DNA of 44,323 nt from Acidobacteriota bacterium (GCA_020200155.1 JAIVJG010000001.1:1-44323); one strand, 5' to 3'. Shown: positions 16,283 through 25,508, numbered from the stretch's first letter. Program-made: numbers and translations. Notes: a model not told the origin generated them from the letters alone.

Positions 16283-17182
16283 ATGGCTAATCTCTTAGAC
16301 ATTCGACGCCGCATCAAGTCGGTGAAGAACACACAGCAGATCACGAAGGCCATGAAGATGGTCTCGGCGGCGAAGCTGAAGCGCGCGCAGGACAGGGTCG
16401 TCGCGGCGCGTCCCTTCGCGACGAAGATGACGGAAGTGCTGACGGAACTCGCCTCGCACACGAGCGAGGACTTTCATCATCCGATGCTGGACGCGCGCGG
16501 CGACGAGCGTTACCTGCTGGTTCTGATTACCGCCGACAAGGGGCTGGCCGGAGCTTTCAACGCCAACCTGATAAAGGCCGCGCAGTCTTTCATCCGCGAC
16601 AACGCGGGCAAGCGTGTCGAGTTGTACGCCGTGGGCCGAAAGGGTCGAGACTTTTTCCGCCGCCGCGACGTGACGATTGCCGAAGAGAACATCGGGTTGA
16701 CGGGCAAGGGGCGCGTGGATTACGCGGAGGCTTTGGAGTTGGCGCGCGACATCACGCGCCGCTTCACGGAAGACGAAGGCGTTGACAAGGTCTTTCTCCT
16801 GTATAACGAGTTTCGTTCGGTGATGTCGCAACGTGTCGTCGTCGAACAGATTCTTCCCGTCTCGCGCGTGGAAGAAAAGAGCGCGGACGAAGTCGCCGCT
16901 GACGCCGGCGGCAAGGCGAGTTTTGTGGAGTACATCTACGAACAGCCGCCCGCAGAGATTTTCAGCCAACTACTGCCGCGCCTGATAGAAACGCAGGTCT
17001 ATCGCGCTCTGCTCGAATCGGTCGCCTCGGAGCAGGGCGCACGCATGACGGCGATGGACTCTGCGTCGAAGAACGCGGGCGAGTTGATCCAGACGCTGAC
17101 GCTCAACATGAATCGCATCCGACAGGCGAGCATCACCAGAGAGATCATCGAAATCGTTTCGGGCGCGAAGGCGGCAGCCTAA
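16283..17182 (+). CDS. atpG: F0F1 ATP synthase subunit gamma
   Basis: Gamma is the rotating central shaft of F1. The 299-residue protein starts MANLLDIRRRIKSVKNTQQITKAMKMV, the conserved N-terminal helix. It contains LITADKGLAGAFNANLI and ends with a second long helix including EQGARMTAMDSASKNAGELI and NRIRQASITREIIEIVSGA, both diagnostic. The usual next genes, atpD (beta) and atpC (epsilon), are not here. The following gene is a VanZ-like protein, so the ATP synthase genes of this organism are split. Confidence 0.97.
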   Translation: MANLLDIRRRIKSVKNTQQITKAMKMVSAAKLKRAQDRVVAARPFATKMTEVLTELASHTSEDFHHPMLDARGDERYLLVLITADKGLAGAFNANLIKAAQSFIRDNAGKRVELYAVGRKGRDFFRRRDVTIAEENIGLTGKGRVDYAEALELARDITRRFTEDEGVDKVFLLYNEFRSVMSQRVVVEQILPVSRVEEKSADEVAADAGGKASFVEYIYEQPPAEIFSQLLPRLIETQVYRALLESVASEQGARMTAMDSASKNAGELIQTLTLNMNRIRQASITREIIEIVSGAKAAA

Positions 17183-17264
17183 AGTCATTCGGTGAACAGA
17201 CCGCAGCGACGGAGAGGGGAAGCGCGATTGTTTGCGGCTTCCCTCTTTTACTTTTGGTCGAGAG

Positions 17265-17807
17265 ATGACGACACGGAGCGAGCAGAGTCCGACGCCCGCA
17301 CGCAGTTCGACGCCGGAGCGTGGCGCGCAAACGTGGCGCGGGCGTCTGTGGCGTTACGGGCCGCTGGTGGTGTGGCTCGGCGTTATCTCATTCGCTTCGA
17401 CGGGGGCGCTCTCGGCTTCAAACACCTCACGCATCGTGCGACCTCTGCTGCTCTGGCTCTTTCCAGGCATCACGGAGGGGGCGCTGCTTGAAGTACACTT
17501 CCTCGTCCGCAAGGCGGCGCATTTCACAGAGTACGCCATCCTCGCGCTTCTCGCCGCGCGCGCTTTTCTCTCTTCGTCGCGCCTCGCCTTATCGCGCCAC
17601 TGGTGGCTCGCTTCTTTCTCGCTCGTCGCCGTCTACGCGCTGCTCGACGAGTATCACCAAAGCTTCGTCGCGTCGCGCACGGCTTCGATCTATGACAGCA
17701 TGATTGACGCGGCGGGCGGCGCGTGCGCGCTCCTGCTTTTGTTACTGTGGCAGGCTGGCCGGAATAAAAGAAGCCGGGCTGAACGGAGAAGCAGGGCTGG
17801 GGGTTGA
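17265..17807 (+). CDS. VanZ-like family membrane protein
   Basis: The roughly 180-residue protein has an N-terminal polar region and four hydrophobic segments: about 34-55 (LWRYGPLVVWLGVISFAS), around 90-105, about 118-135, and about 155-175. Between them are the motifs that define VanZ-like proteins: RKAAHFTEYAILALL and LDEYHQSFVASRTASIYDSMIDAAGG. Named after an accessory glycopeptide-resistance gene, most such proteins have no established function. The ATG at 17265 is taken as start; a TTG at 17232 is possible. It follows atpG by about 80 bp and may be the last gene of that unit. Confidence 0.85.
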   Translation: MTTRSEQSPTPARSSTPERGAQTWRGRLWRYGPLVVWLGVISFASTGALSASNTSRIVRPLLLWLFPGITEGALLEVHFLVRKAAHFTEYAILALLAARAFLSSSRLALSRHWWLASFSLVAVYALLDEYHQSFVASRTASIYDSMIDAAGGACALLLLLLWQAGRNKRSRAERRSRAGG

Positions 17808-18108
17808 TATGCCAAGTCTCAGATTGCGGATTTGAAATCTCAAGTCTTTACTTTCTCCACGTCGCGCCTCCGGCTGTCTTCCCCGAAAACGCTCCACCGG
17901 GCACGGTCGCCGCAGAGAATTACAAGTCACTTTTCTCCGGGCGTGGTATTCTTTGTGCGTCTCCAAACGCCGAAAAACTTCTGGCGCATGAATGCTCCGA
18001 ATCATCTTTAACTGAGGGCTGCGACGCTTCGCGGAGTGCCACAGTTTCGGCGCGTTGGCGTGCCGGCGCTGCATCCAACGCTCGGTGCGGGAAGAGGACG
18101 TGTTAACT
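17808..18108. other. Intergenic region before the ketosynthase gene
   Basis: About 300 bases without a convincing gene. A 100-codon frame across it has no protein-like composition or recognisable motif. Short direct and inverted repeats occur near 17812-17850 (CTCAGATT...GATTTGAAATCTCAAG). The ribosome-binding site GAAGAGGA of the next gene is at 18091-18098. A promoter for the three-gene unit that follows is likely here, but I cannot point to it. Confidence 0.4.
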
Positions 18109-19377
18109 ATGTTGAGACGTTTGCAGCAGCCCTGTCGCGTGGTGATTACGGGAATGGGTTGTGTGACGCCCATCGGCATCGGACGCGAGGCTTTCTGGCA
18201 GTCTCTCCAGAACGGCGTCAGCGGCGTGCGGCGCATAGAGGGCTTCGACACGTCGGACTCTCCCGTGAAGATCGCCGGACAGGTGCGCGGCTTCGACTGG
18301 GAGAGCGAGCTAAAGCCCAAAGACCGACGCCACGTCGCGCGCACAGTGCCGCTCGCGCTCGCCGCTGCTCGCGAGGCGCTCGACGACTCCGGCCTTCAGC
18401 ACTCTGATTTCACACTCGAAGAGCGCCGCGCCTTCGGCGTCGTCCTCGGCACGGGCGGCGGCGGCCTCGCCTTCACCGAAGCGCAGTACAGGCAATACTT
18501 CACCACCGGCACGTCCGGCAGCGCGAGCGTCTACACCATTCCTTCATCAACGCATGGCGGACTTTCGTCCGAGCTTTCGATGGCCTTCGGACTGCGCGGC
18601 CTCTCGCACATCATCTCGACCGGCTGCACGAGTTCGACCGACGCCATCGCCTACGCCGCGCAGCACATCGCGCTCGGCAGGCAGGAAGCGATGCTCGCCG
18701 GCGGCTCCGACGCGCCGCTCGCGCCCGGCATTCTCGCCGGCTTCAACCTGATGAAAGTGATGACAGAGGATTGGAACGACGAGCCGGAGCGCGCCTGTCG
18801 TCCGTTCTCGCGCGACCGTTCGGGGATGGTCTTGGGCGAGGGCGCGTGGGTCTACGTGCTCGAAGAATACGAGCGTGCACGACAACGCGGCGCGCGGGTC
18901 TACGCCGAGATCACGGGCTACGGCGCGACGTGCGACGCTTATCATCGCGTGCGTCTCGAAGACACAGGCGACGAACCCGCGCGTGCCATGCGCCTCGCGC
19001 TCGAAGACGCGGGCCGCGCGCCGGGGGAAGTTGATTACATCAACCTCCACGGCACGGCGACAGTCCTCAACGACCGCATCGAGACGCAGGCGTTGAAAGT
19101 GGCTTTCGGCGACGACGCGTACAAGATTCCGATGTCCGCCACCAAGTCGCAGATCGGCCACCCACAGGGCGCGAGCGGGGCCGCCGGAATCGGCGCGGCC
19201 CTGTGCGCGATGACGACCGGCATCATCCCGCCGACGCTCAACCTCGACGATCCCGACCCTGAATGCGATCTCGACTACGTCCCCAACCGCGCACGCGAAG
19301 GGCGCGTCCGCATCGCTCTCTGCAACTGCATCGGCTTCGGCTCGAAGAACAGCGCGCTCGTCATTGAAAAACCGTGA
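18109..19377 (+). CDS. Beta-ketoacyl-ACP synthase (FabF-type)
   Basis: This is a condensing enzyme that elongates an acyl-ACP with malonyl-ACP. The 422-residue protein has the thiolase-fold start CRVVITGMGCVTPIG and a complete catalytic triad: Cys173 in STGCTSSTDA, His314 in NLHGTATVLND, and Lys346/His351 in KSQIGHPQGASGA. The C terminus is NCIGFGSKNSALVIEK. ATG 18109 is supported by GAAGAGGA ten bases upstream; in-frame codons from 18055 are not needed. It resembles KAS II, but it is not beside fabD/fabG/acpP. It is followed instead by a methyltransferase and an FAD oxidoreductase, which suggests a specialised lipid or polyketide role rather than bulk fatty-acid synthesis. Substrate unknown. 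Confidence 0.88.
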   Translation: MLRRLQQPCRVVITGMGCVTPIGIGREAFWQSLQNGVSGVRRIEGFDTSDSPVKIAGQVRGFDWESELKPKDRRHVARTVPLALAAAREALDDSGLQHSDFTLEERRAFGVVLGTGGGGLAFTEAQYRQYFTTGTSGSASVYTIPSSTHGGLSSELSMAFGLRGLSHIISTGCTSSTDAIAYAAQHIALGRQEAMLAGGSDAPLAPGILAGFNLMKVMTEDWNDEPERACRPFSRDRSGMVLGEGAWVYVLEEYERARQRGARVYAEITGYGATCDAYHRVRLEDTGDEPARAMRLALEDAGRAPGEVDYINLHGTATVLNDRIETQALKVAFGDDAYKIPMSATKSQIGHPQGASGAAGIGAALCAMTTGIIPPTLNLDDPDPECDLDYVPNRAREGRVRIALCNCIGFGSKNSALVIEKP

Positions 19378-19379
19378 TG

Positions 19380-19425
19380 AGTGATGAGTGATAAGACAAC
19401 AGCTTCCTTCTTATCACTCATCACT
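19380..19425. repeat. 16-bp perfect stem-loop between ketosynthase and methyltransferase genes
   Basis: GTGATGAGTGATAAG at 19381-19395 pairs perfectly with CTTATCACTCATCAC at 19410-19424. A further A/T pair extends the stem to 16 bp, and the loop has 14 bases. Both arms are built of a GTGAT(G/A)A unit that also repeats directly outside the stem (19374-19384 and 19425-19436). There is no U-run, so it is more likely an intercistronic stability or attenuation hairpin, or a dispersed repeat, than a terminator. Confidence 0.75.
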
Positions 19426-19439
19426 TATCACTCACCACT

Positions 19440-20150
19440 ATGCTTGAACGCTTCCGACAGCGCAGCGAGGAACTCGAACACCTCGACACGGGCGACTACA
19501 CGCCGGAAGAATACGAGGGCTGCCTCGTCGAGTTGCGGCGAGTCAACCGCTGGCTGGGCGACACGAGCGCGCTGCGCCGTTCAGTCTTGCCGGAAATCGG
19601 GCGAGACGGTTTGAGTAATTTTTCGCTGCTGGACGTGGGCGCGGGTTCGGGAGAGTTGCTGCGCGCCGTCGCGTCTTGGGCGCGCGAAGGGGAGATGCGT
19701 GCGCGCCTCGTCGGGCTTGAGCTTGGCGGTCGCGCCGCCGAGACGATTCTCGAAGAGTCGAAGGAGTTTGAAGAAATAAACTCCGTGCGTGGCGACGCTT
19801 TGCGGCTGCCTTTCGACGATGACGCTTTCGACTACGTGATGTGCTCGCTCTTCGCGCACCACCTGCGCGAAGAGCAGTTGGTGACGGCGCTGCGCGAGAT
19901 GTCGCGCGTCGCGCGCCGGCGCGTTTACGTGATAGACCTGCACCGCCACCCGGTCGCGTATTTCTTTTACACGACAATCGCGCGGCTCTTCCTGCACAAT
20001 CGTCTGATTCGCGAGGACGGCGCGCTCTCAATCCTGCGTGGTTTCGTCCCCGTCGAGCTTCAACGGCTCGCCGTGCGCGCGGGATTGGCGGGCGCGAAGG
20101 TGCGCCGGCGGTTTCCCTACAGGCTGGTTCTGAGCGCGGGCAGAGGGTAA
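19440..20150 (+). CDS. Class I SAM-dependent methyltransferase
   Basis: The 236-residue protein shows the Rossmann methyltransferase pattern. Motif I is SLLDVGAGSGELLRAV at about 62-77. An acidic residue follows at the end of strand 2 (GLELGG). The motif II region is GDALRLPFDDDAFDYVMCSLFAHHL at about 118-142, followed by VARRRVYVIDLHRHPVAYFF. This resembles UbiE/ArsM-like Methyltransf_11/25 proteins acting on small molecules or lipids. It lies between a ketosynthase and an FAD-dependent oxidoreductase, with only about 5 bp to the latter, so it probably methylates an intermediate of that pathway. Target atom unknown. Confidence 0.85.
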   Translation: MLERFRQRSEELEHLDTGDYTPEEYEGCLVELRRVNRWLGDTSALRRSVLPEIGRDGLSNFSLLDVGAGSGELLRAVASWAREGEMRARLVGLELGGRAAETILEESKEFEEINSVRGDALRLPFDDDAFDYVMCSLFAHHLREEQLVTALREMSRVARRRVYVIDLHRHPVAYFFYTTIARLFLHNRLIREDGALSILRGFVPVELQRLAVRAGLAGAKVRRRFPYRLVLSAGRG

Positions 20151-20155
20151 AGAAG

Positions 20156-21370
20156 TTGAGCACAACGGCGCTAAAATACGACGTGATCGTCGCGGGCGGA
20201 GGGCCTGCGGGCGCGAGCGCGGCAATTACACTGGCGCTCGGCGGCGCGCGTGTTCTGCTCGCCGAACAGAAAAAGTTCCCGCGCGAAAAGTTGTGCGGCG
20301 AATTCATCTCGCCGGAATGTTTTGAGCACTTCGCGCACCTCGGCGTGCTCGACGAGATGACGTGTGCGGGCGGAGTCTCGATTGCGGAGACGATTTTTTA
20401 TACGAGCGGTGGGCGAAGCGTCGCCGTGCCGAGCGAGTGGTTCGGCGGCGGGCACGGCGGCGCGCTCGGTTTGAGCCGTGCCGAGATGGACGAGCGACTG
20501 TTGAAGAGAGCGCGCGGGGCGGGCGTAGAGGTGCTGGAAGAAGCGACGGCGACGGGGCTGCTGCTTGAAGACGGGCGCGTGCGCGGCGTGCGTCTGGCTT
20601 TGGGCGGCGGCGAAGTGCGTGAGTACGGCGCGACGGTGACGATTGACGCGACGGGACGCCAGCGCGTGCTGTCGCGCCACGTCGAGCGCGCGAAGCGTGG
20701 CGGCGTGACAAAATCGCGCGCGTCGCTCGTCGCCTTCAAGGCGCACCTGGAAAACGCGCGGGGCGCGGACGGAGTCTGCGAGATTTATTTTTATCCAGGA
20801 GGCTACGGCGGGCTGAACGGGGTCGAGGGCGGATTGAGTAATCTCTGCTTCATCGTGCGCGCGAGGGACGTGCGCGAGCGCGGGAGCGACGCCGCGCGCG
20901 TGATGCGCGAAGTGTTGATGAAGAATAAGCGCGCGGCTGAAACGCTCTGCGAGGCGCACGCGCGCACGCCGTGGCTCGGAGTGGCGCTCGAAAGCTTCGG
21001 TCGCGGCGAGTTGTCGCCGGCGGACGGGCTGCTGGCCGTCGGCGACGCCGCTTCGTTCATTGACCCGTTCACGGGGAGCGGCATGCTGATGGCGCTTGAG
21101 AGCGGGGAAGTCGCCGCCGGGGAGATTGCGCGCTGGCTGCGAACTTCAAGGGCGGGTAGCTTCGACTTCCCGGCGCTCGTGCGCGGCTACGGCGCACGCT
21201 ACGCAGAGCGTTTCGACGCGCGCCTGCGCCTGTGCAGTTGGCTGCGCCGCGCCGCCTTCGCCCCGCAGCCGCTCGCCGAAGTCGCCGTCTTCGCGCTCGG
21301 CGCGAGCGAGCGTTTCCGGCGTCGTCTGGCACGAGCGACTCGAACTGCAAGGCTGAAGGCTGAAGTGTAG
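20156..21370 (+). CDS. FAD-dependent oxidoreductase (geranylgeranyl reductase-like)
   Basis: The roughly 404-residue protein has the dinucleotide-binding motif YDVIVAGGGPAGASAAITLA near residues 8-27 and the family signature LLAEQKKFPREKLCGEFISPE. The second FAD motif is LAVGDAASFIDPFTGSGMLMALESGE (about 293-318). These are features of the geranylgeranyl-reductase / halogenase-like flavoprotein family. The start is inferred as TTG 20156, preceded by GAGG about nine bases upstream. The same frame stays open back to 19841, but that part overlaps the methyltransferase gene and does not resemble the family. With the two genes before it, it likely reduces or hydroxylates a polyketide or isoprenoid intermediate; the reaction is not decided. 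Confidence 0.83.
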   Translation: MSTTALKYDVIVAGGGPAGASAAITLALGGARVLLAEQKKFPREKLCGEFISPECFEHFAHLGVLDEMTCAGGVSIAETIFYTSGGRSVAVPSEWFGGGHGGALGLSRAEMDERLLKRARGAGVEVLEEATATGLLLEDGRVRGVRLALGGGEVREYGATVTIDATGRQRVLSRHVERAKRGGVTKSRASLVAFKAHLENARGADGVCEIYFYPGGYGGLNGVEGGLSNLCFIVRARDVRERGSDAARVMREVLMKNKRAAETLCEAHARTPWLGVALESFGRGELSPADGLLAVGDAASFIDPFTGSGMLMALESGEVAAGEIARWLRTSRAGSFDFPALVRGYGARYAERFDARLRLCSWLRRAAFAPQPLAEVAVFALGASERFRRRLARATRTARLKAEV

Positions 21371-21656
21371 GGCAGGCATTCCTGCTTCTCCTGACTCTTA
21401 TCAGGTTCTTGCCAATAGACGGTTTTTAGGGTACAACGTCGGGCGCGGTCGAAGATTGCTGACACAGCGTCGGGTGACGCCGTTGACTTCCTTATCAGCG
21501 CGCGGCAAAGCAAAACACTGTTTCTGAGTCGCAGTTTGCCCGTGAGCGATTTTTCTGTCCGTCCGTCCGTCACCTCGGCGCAGCGTCTCCCTACACATCG
21601 CGACCGCGCCGTCCGTCAAGTGAAACATCTAATTCGTGCTAAGGAGATAAAAACCC

Positions 21657-24600
21657 ATGCGTTCGTTCCCTCTGCGGTGGCTCCCGACCGCTTTCAGATT
21701 TACGCTCGCCGGCGCGCTCCTGGTGTGCTGCGCTGGCGCGGCGTTGGCGCAGGCCGACTCGACCTCAGCTAACTTAAGCGGCTTCGTGCGCGACCCACAG
21801 GGCGCGGTGGTGCAGGGCGCAGCCGTCTCGGCGCGCAATCCCACGACGAGCGTGTCGCGCACCACGACGAGCAACGATGAGGGTTTCTACCAGCTCACGA
21901 ATTTGCCGCCCGGCACTTACGAAGTATCGGTTGAGGCGGCGAACTTCAAGCGTGCCGTGCTGCCCGCCGTGACGGTGACGGTAGGCCAGCGCGCAGACCT
22001 CGACGTGGCGCTCGAAATCGGACAGATTTCGGATGTCGTCACCATCTCCGGCGCGACCACCGACATCGTCGAGACCTCCAAGACGAGCGTCTCGAACACG
22101 ATTGACCAGCAACGCATCGAAAATCTCCCCATCAACCAGCGCGACTACATCAACTTCACGCTGACCACTTCGACCGTCACGCGCGACAACGGTCGCCCCA
22201 TCGGCCCCGCGCCGACCTCCGGCTTGAATTTCGGCGGCCAGCGCGGTCGCTCCAATCTCATACAGGTTGACGGCGCGGACTACACAGACAACTCCGTCAA
22301 CGCCGCGCGCTCGACCGTCTCACAGGAGGCCGTGCAGGAGTTTCAGGTCGTGACGAACTCTTTCGCGCCGGAGTTCGGCAGGAGTTCGGGCGGCGTCGTC
22401 AACGTCGTCACGAAGTCGGGCACGAACGACGTGCGCGGCAATCTCTTCGGCTTCATCCGGCACAAGAGCATTCAGTCGCGCAACCCTTTCGCGCCCGTGA
22501 TTGATAACGACCCCGGCAAGAAACCGCCATTCACGCGCGCACAGTACGGCGCGACGCTCGGCGGCCCGCTGGATAAGGATCGCACCTTCGCCTTCTTCGC
22601 CTTTGAACAGCGTCGTCGTCAAGAGTCGGGCTTCTTCACGAGCGACGTGAGTGCCGGACTCGGCTCGAACGCGACGATTCCAGCCATCCCCGAACTCGGC
22701 CCGCTCTTTCCGTCAGCCATCAACTTCAATCGCCTGACCGCCGCGCAAGCCGCGTTCATCCCTGCGGCCATCGCGCAGGGGCGTGCGCTTTTGACGAACG
22801 CCAACCCGGCCATCCGCGCACAGGGGCAGTCGCTCATCATCGGCACGATCAACTACGCCTACCTCGCGTCGGGCGGCGGCAACACCGCTTTGACGGGCTT
22901 CAACCCGCTGCCCATCGCGCCTGCCGCTTCGCAACTCGTCGTCGGCTCAGGCGTGCCCATTGCCAGCCGTCTCGCGCCCGGCCAGATCGTCGGCAGCCGG
23001 TTCTTTCTCGCCGGGACGCCGATTCCGTTCACGACCAATGCGGCTGGACTGCCCATCGCCTTCCGCCCGCTCTTGAACTTGCAGAAGGTCTTCCCGATTT
23101 CCGAGTCAACCAGCTTCTCTTCGGCTCGTCTCGATCACAAGATCACCGACACGAACCAGTTGAGCATGCGCTTCAGCTACAATCCGAGCTACATCACCGG
23201 CATTCAGGTCGAATCGCAGAATCAGGCGCTCGGACAGAACGACTTCTCGCGCACGGGCATTCAGATACTGCATGACGCGGCGTTCGTCACGTCGCTGACC
23301 TCGACGCTCTCGAACACAATCGTCAACGAAGCGCGCTTCAACTTCGGCCAGCGCCGCGCGACCTTCAAGTCGCAGAACGGCGATGCCGTCGCGGTCAACA
23401 TCACGGGCACGGCCTTCATCGGTCGCGAGCTTTTCTCGCCCGTCCTCCGTACCGAGAATCGTTACGAGTACACGGATAACCTTAACTGGGTCGCCGGTAA
23501 TCACACCTTCAAGTTCGGCGGCGACGCGGCCTTCGTCAGCGTCGGCGCGATCTTTGAATTGAACTTCGCCGGCCTGTTCAATTTCGGCGGACTCGCCGGC
23601 GGCACCTTCGTTCCCGGCTCGCCCGAAATTACACCCGTGCAACAGTACGGCATGGGCTTCCCCGGAAACTACGTTCAGGGCTTCGGCGATCCGAAATCAA
23701 AGATCACCAACCGCCCGCTCGCTGTCTTCGCGCAGGACTCCTGGAAGATTCGCAAGAACTTCACGCTCAACTACGGCGTGCGCTACGACTACGAGATTAC
23801 CAGGCAGATTGCGACGCGCGGCTTCAGCGACACGCTGCCCAACGGCATCTCGCTCACCGCCGCGCAGGTGCTGGCCGCGCAGGACGCTTTCAACGTCCAA
23901 CAGGGCTTCCCACGCGATAAGAACAACATTGCGCCGCGCATCGGCATGGCGTGGGACTTGAATAACGACGGCAAGACAGTCCTGCGCGCCGCCTACGGCC
24001 TCTTCTACGACCACCCGCTCCTCGGCATCGCCTTCAACTCCGACATCGCAGACAACGTGCAGCAGCAGCAGTTCGTCTCCGCGCCGGGCCTGCCGTGCGC
24101 CGGACCGGCGGCGTTGCCCTGCGGTTCGACCCTGAACGCTTCGGCCATCTTTCAAGGCGTTGTCTTCCCCGGTGTGACGCAGGGCGTCGCCCCGACTGCG
24201 GAATACCAGCTTGGGCGTCAACGCTTCAACGATCAGACGTTTCCCGGCTTCGGGCCGGTGTTGCCGTTCCCACTCTCAGTCTCGAAAAACTTTGAGTACG
24301 CCTACGCCAATCAGGCGAACGTGCAAATCGAGCGTCAGCTGACGAAAGATATGTCCTTCACCGCTGGCTACCTGTTTGTCGGCGCGCATCACCTGCCGCA
24401 CCCGACGAATCTCAATCCGCCAAACAACAACCTGCTCATTCAAAACTTCGTGCGTTGCAACAATCGCCAGCCCGTGACCACCAGCGAGGTGCTTTCGCTC
24501 TCGCCTTCTACGTGCGCCAACATCGTCGCGCAACCGATTCCCGGATTGGTTTCCGTGACCACGCGCGGCGCGGTCGTCCAGCCGTTCGCGGCGAATCTGT

Positions 24601-25445
24601 TCCGACCGGGCGGCCCGAACTACTTTTTCGTCCAGTCTGTGACGGGCGGCGCGGTCACTCCGGCGGTCTTCAACAGCGTGCTCACCGGCACGGGCGCGCT
24701 CGCGCGTCCCGGCGTCATCTCGACCTTCGGCGACGTGAGCGCGCAGGTCTCCGACGGCAACTCCGTCTATCACGCGGGAAACTTCGAGTTGAAGAAACGC
24801 TTCTCGAACAACTTCCAGTTCCTCGCGTCCTACACGTGGTCGCACTCGATTGACGATTCGTCGGACTTGCAGACGCTTTTGCTGCCGCAGGACATCAGCA
24901 ACTTCCGCGCCGAGCGTGCCGACTCGCTCTTTGACCAGCGACATCGCTTCGTCTTCAGCGGCGTGCTGGCTTCGCCCGCTTCATGGCACGGCGAAGGCGG
25001 CCTGCGCGGCTTCCTCTCGGACTTCATCGTTGCGCCGATCTTTGAAATCTCTTCGGGTCGCCCGTTCAACATCCTGACGGGTGTTGACACGAACAACGAC
25101 CAGACGGGACAGACAGACCGTCCGAGCGTCGCCGCTGACGGCACTCTTGTACTGCCCGGCCCATTCCAGTCGGGAAATCTGGGGCGCAATCGCGGCATCA
25201 CGCGGAGTTACTCTTCGCTCGACTTGCGCGTCGCGCGCAAAGTCCGTCTCGGCGAACGCTTCAACCTCGACGTGATTGCCGAAGGCTTCAACCTCTTCAA
25301 CCGTTTCAACGAGGCGGGTGTCTCCCCGCTCTTTACGGATGTCAACGCCGTCGGCAAGCGCGACGGCGCGGGACGCTTCTTCGGACGCTCGACCGCCTCG
25401 TTCGACCCGCGCCAGTTCCAATTCGGCTTGAAGCTGAACTTCTGA
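21657..25445 (+). CDS. TonB-dependent receptor, Oar-like, with carboxypeptidase-regulatory domain
   Basis: This is a 1262-residue outer-membrane protein. It has a signal peptide (about 1-33, with hydrophobic LAGALLVCCAGAALA). A CarboxypepD_reg-like beta-sandwich follows (about 38-118, LSGFVRDPQGAVVQGAAVSA...GFYQLTNLPPGTYEVSVEA). Next come a TonB plug region (about 125-260, with NGRPIGPAPTSGL and VNVVTKSGTNDVRGNLFGF) and a large beta-barrel. The protein ends in Phe (FQFGLKLNF), the usual BAM recognition signal. AAGGAG lies upstream of ATG 21657. Such Oar-like proteins are strongly expanded in Acidobacteriota and are thought to import oligosaccharides or peptides; the substrate is unknown. It is monocistronic, with a terminator directly after it. 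The 286-bp leader contains no gene. Confidence 0.93.
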   Translation: MRSFPLRWLPTAFRFTLAGALLVCCAGAALAQADSTSANLSGFVRDPQGAVVQGAAVSARNPTTSVSRTTTSNDEGFYQLTNLPPGTYEVSVEAANFKRAVLPAVTVTVGQRADLDVALEIGQISDVVTISGATTDIVETSKTSVSNTIDQQRIENLPINQRDYINFTLTTSTVTRDNGRPIGPAPTSGLNFGGQRGRSNLIQVDGADYTDNSVNAARSTVSQEAVQEFQVVTNSFAPEFGRSSGGVVNVVTKSGTNDVRGNLFGFIRHKSIQSRNPFAPVIDNDPGKKPPFTRAQYGATLGGPLDKDRTFAFFAFEQRRRQESGFFTSDVSAGLGSNATIPAIPELGPLFPSAINFNRLTAAQAAFIPAAIAQGRALLTNANPAIRAQGQSLIIGTINYAYLASGGGNTALTGFNPLPIAPAASQLVVGSGVPIASRLAPGQIVGSRFFLAGTPIPFTTNAAGLPIAFRPLLNLQKVFPISESTSFSSARLDHKITDTNQLSMRFSYNPSYITGIQVESQNQALGQNDFSRTGIQILHDAAFVTSLTSTLSNTIVNEARFNFGQRRATFKSQNGDAVAVNITGTAFIGRELFSPVLRTENRYEYTDNLNWVAGNHTFKFGGDAAFVSVGAIFELNFAGLFNFGGLAGGTFVPGSPEITPVQQYGMGFPGNYVQGFGDPKSKITNRPLAVFAQDSWKIRKNFTLNYGVRYDYEITRQIATRGFSDTLPNGISLTAAQVLAAQDAFNVQQGFPRDKNNIAPRIGMAWDLNNDGKTVLRAAYGLFYDHPLLGIAFNSDIADNVQQQQFVSAPGLPCAGPAALPCGSTLNASAIFQGVVFPGVTQGVAPTAEYQLGRQRFNDQTFPGFGPVLPFPLSVSKNFEYAYANQANVQIERQLTKDMSFTAGYLFVGAHHLPHPTNLNPPNNNLLIQNFVRCNNRQPVTTSEVLSLSPSTCANIVAQPIPGLVSVTTRGAVVQPFAANLFRPGGPNYFFVQSVTGGAVTPAVFNSVLTGTGALARPGVISTFGDVSAQVSDGNSVYHAGNFELKKRFSNNFQFLASYTWSHSIDDSSDLQTLLLPQDISNFRAERADSLFDQRHRFVFSGVLASPASWHGEGGLRGFLSDFIVAPIFEISSGRPFNILTGVDTNNDQTGQTDRPSVAADGTLVLPGPFQSGNLGRNRGITRSYSSLDLRVARKVRLGERFNLDVIAEGFNLFNRFNEAGVSPLFTDVNAVGKRDGAGRFFGRSTASFDPRQFQFGLKLNF

Positions 25446-25472
25446 TTTCAGGTGTGACTGGAAGCATCCTTC

Positions 25473-25508
25473 AAAGGAGGTGGTGTGCGTCATCACACCA
25501 CCTTCTTT
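25473..25508 (+). terminator. Terminator after the TonB-dependent receptor gene
   Basis: AGGTGGTGTG at 25478-25487 pairs perfectly with CACACCACCT at 25494-25503 around a six-base loop. The stem extends outward through a G-U pair and AAAG/CTTT to about 15 bp and is followed by a T-rich stretch. It lies 28 bases after the stop codon at 25443-25445. The left arm contains AAGGAGGT, which resembles a ribosome-binding site but has no start codon after it. Confidence 0.8.

Noticed and set aside
17804-18106. 100-codon frame before the ketosynthase gene
   Set aside because: No recognisable motif, irregular composition and no ribosome-binding site; it covers an intergenic region.
19841-20155. N-terminal extension of the FAD oxidoreductase frame
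   Set aside because: It overlaps the methyltransferase gene in another frame and is Arg/Ala/Pro-rich shadow sequence. The flavoprotein fold starts at the GGGPAG motif shortly after 20156.
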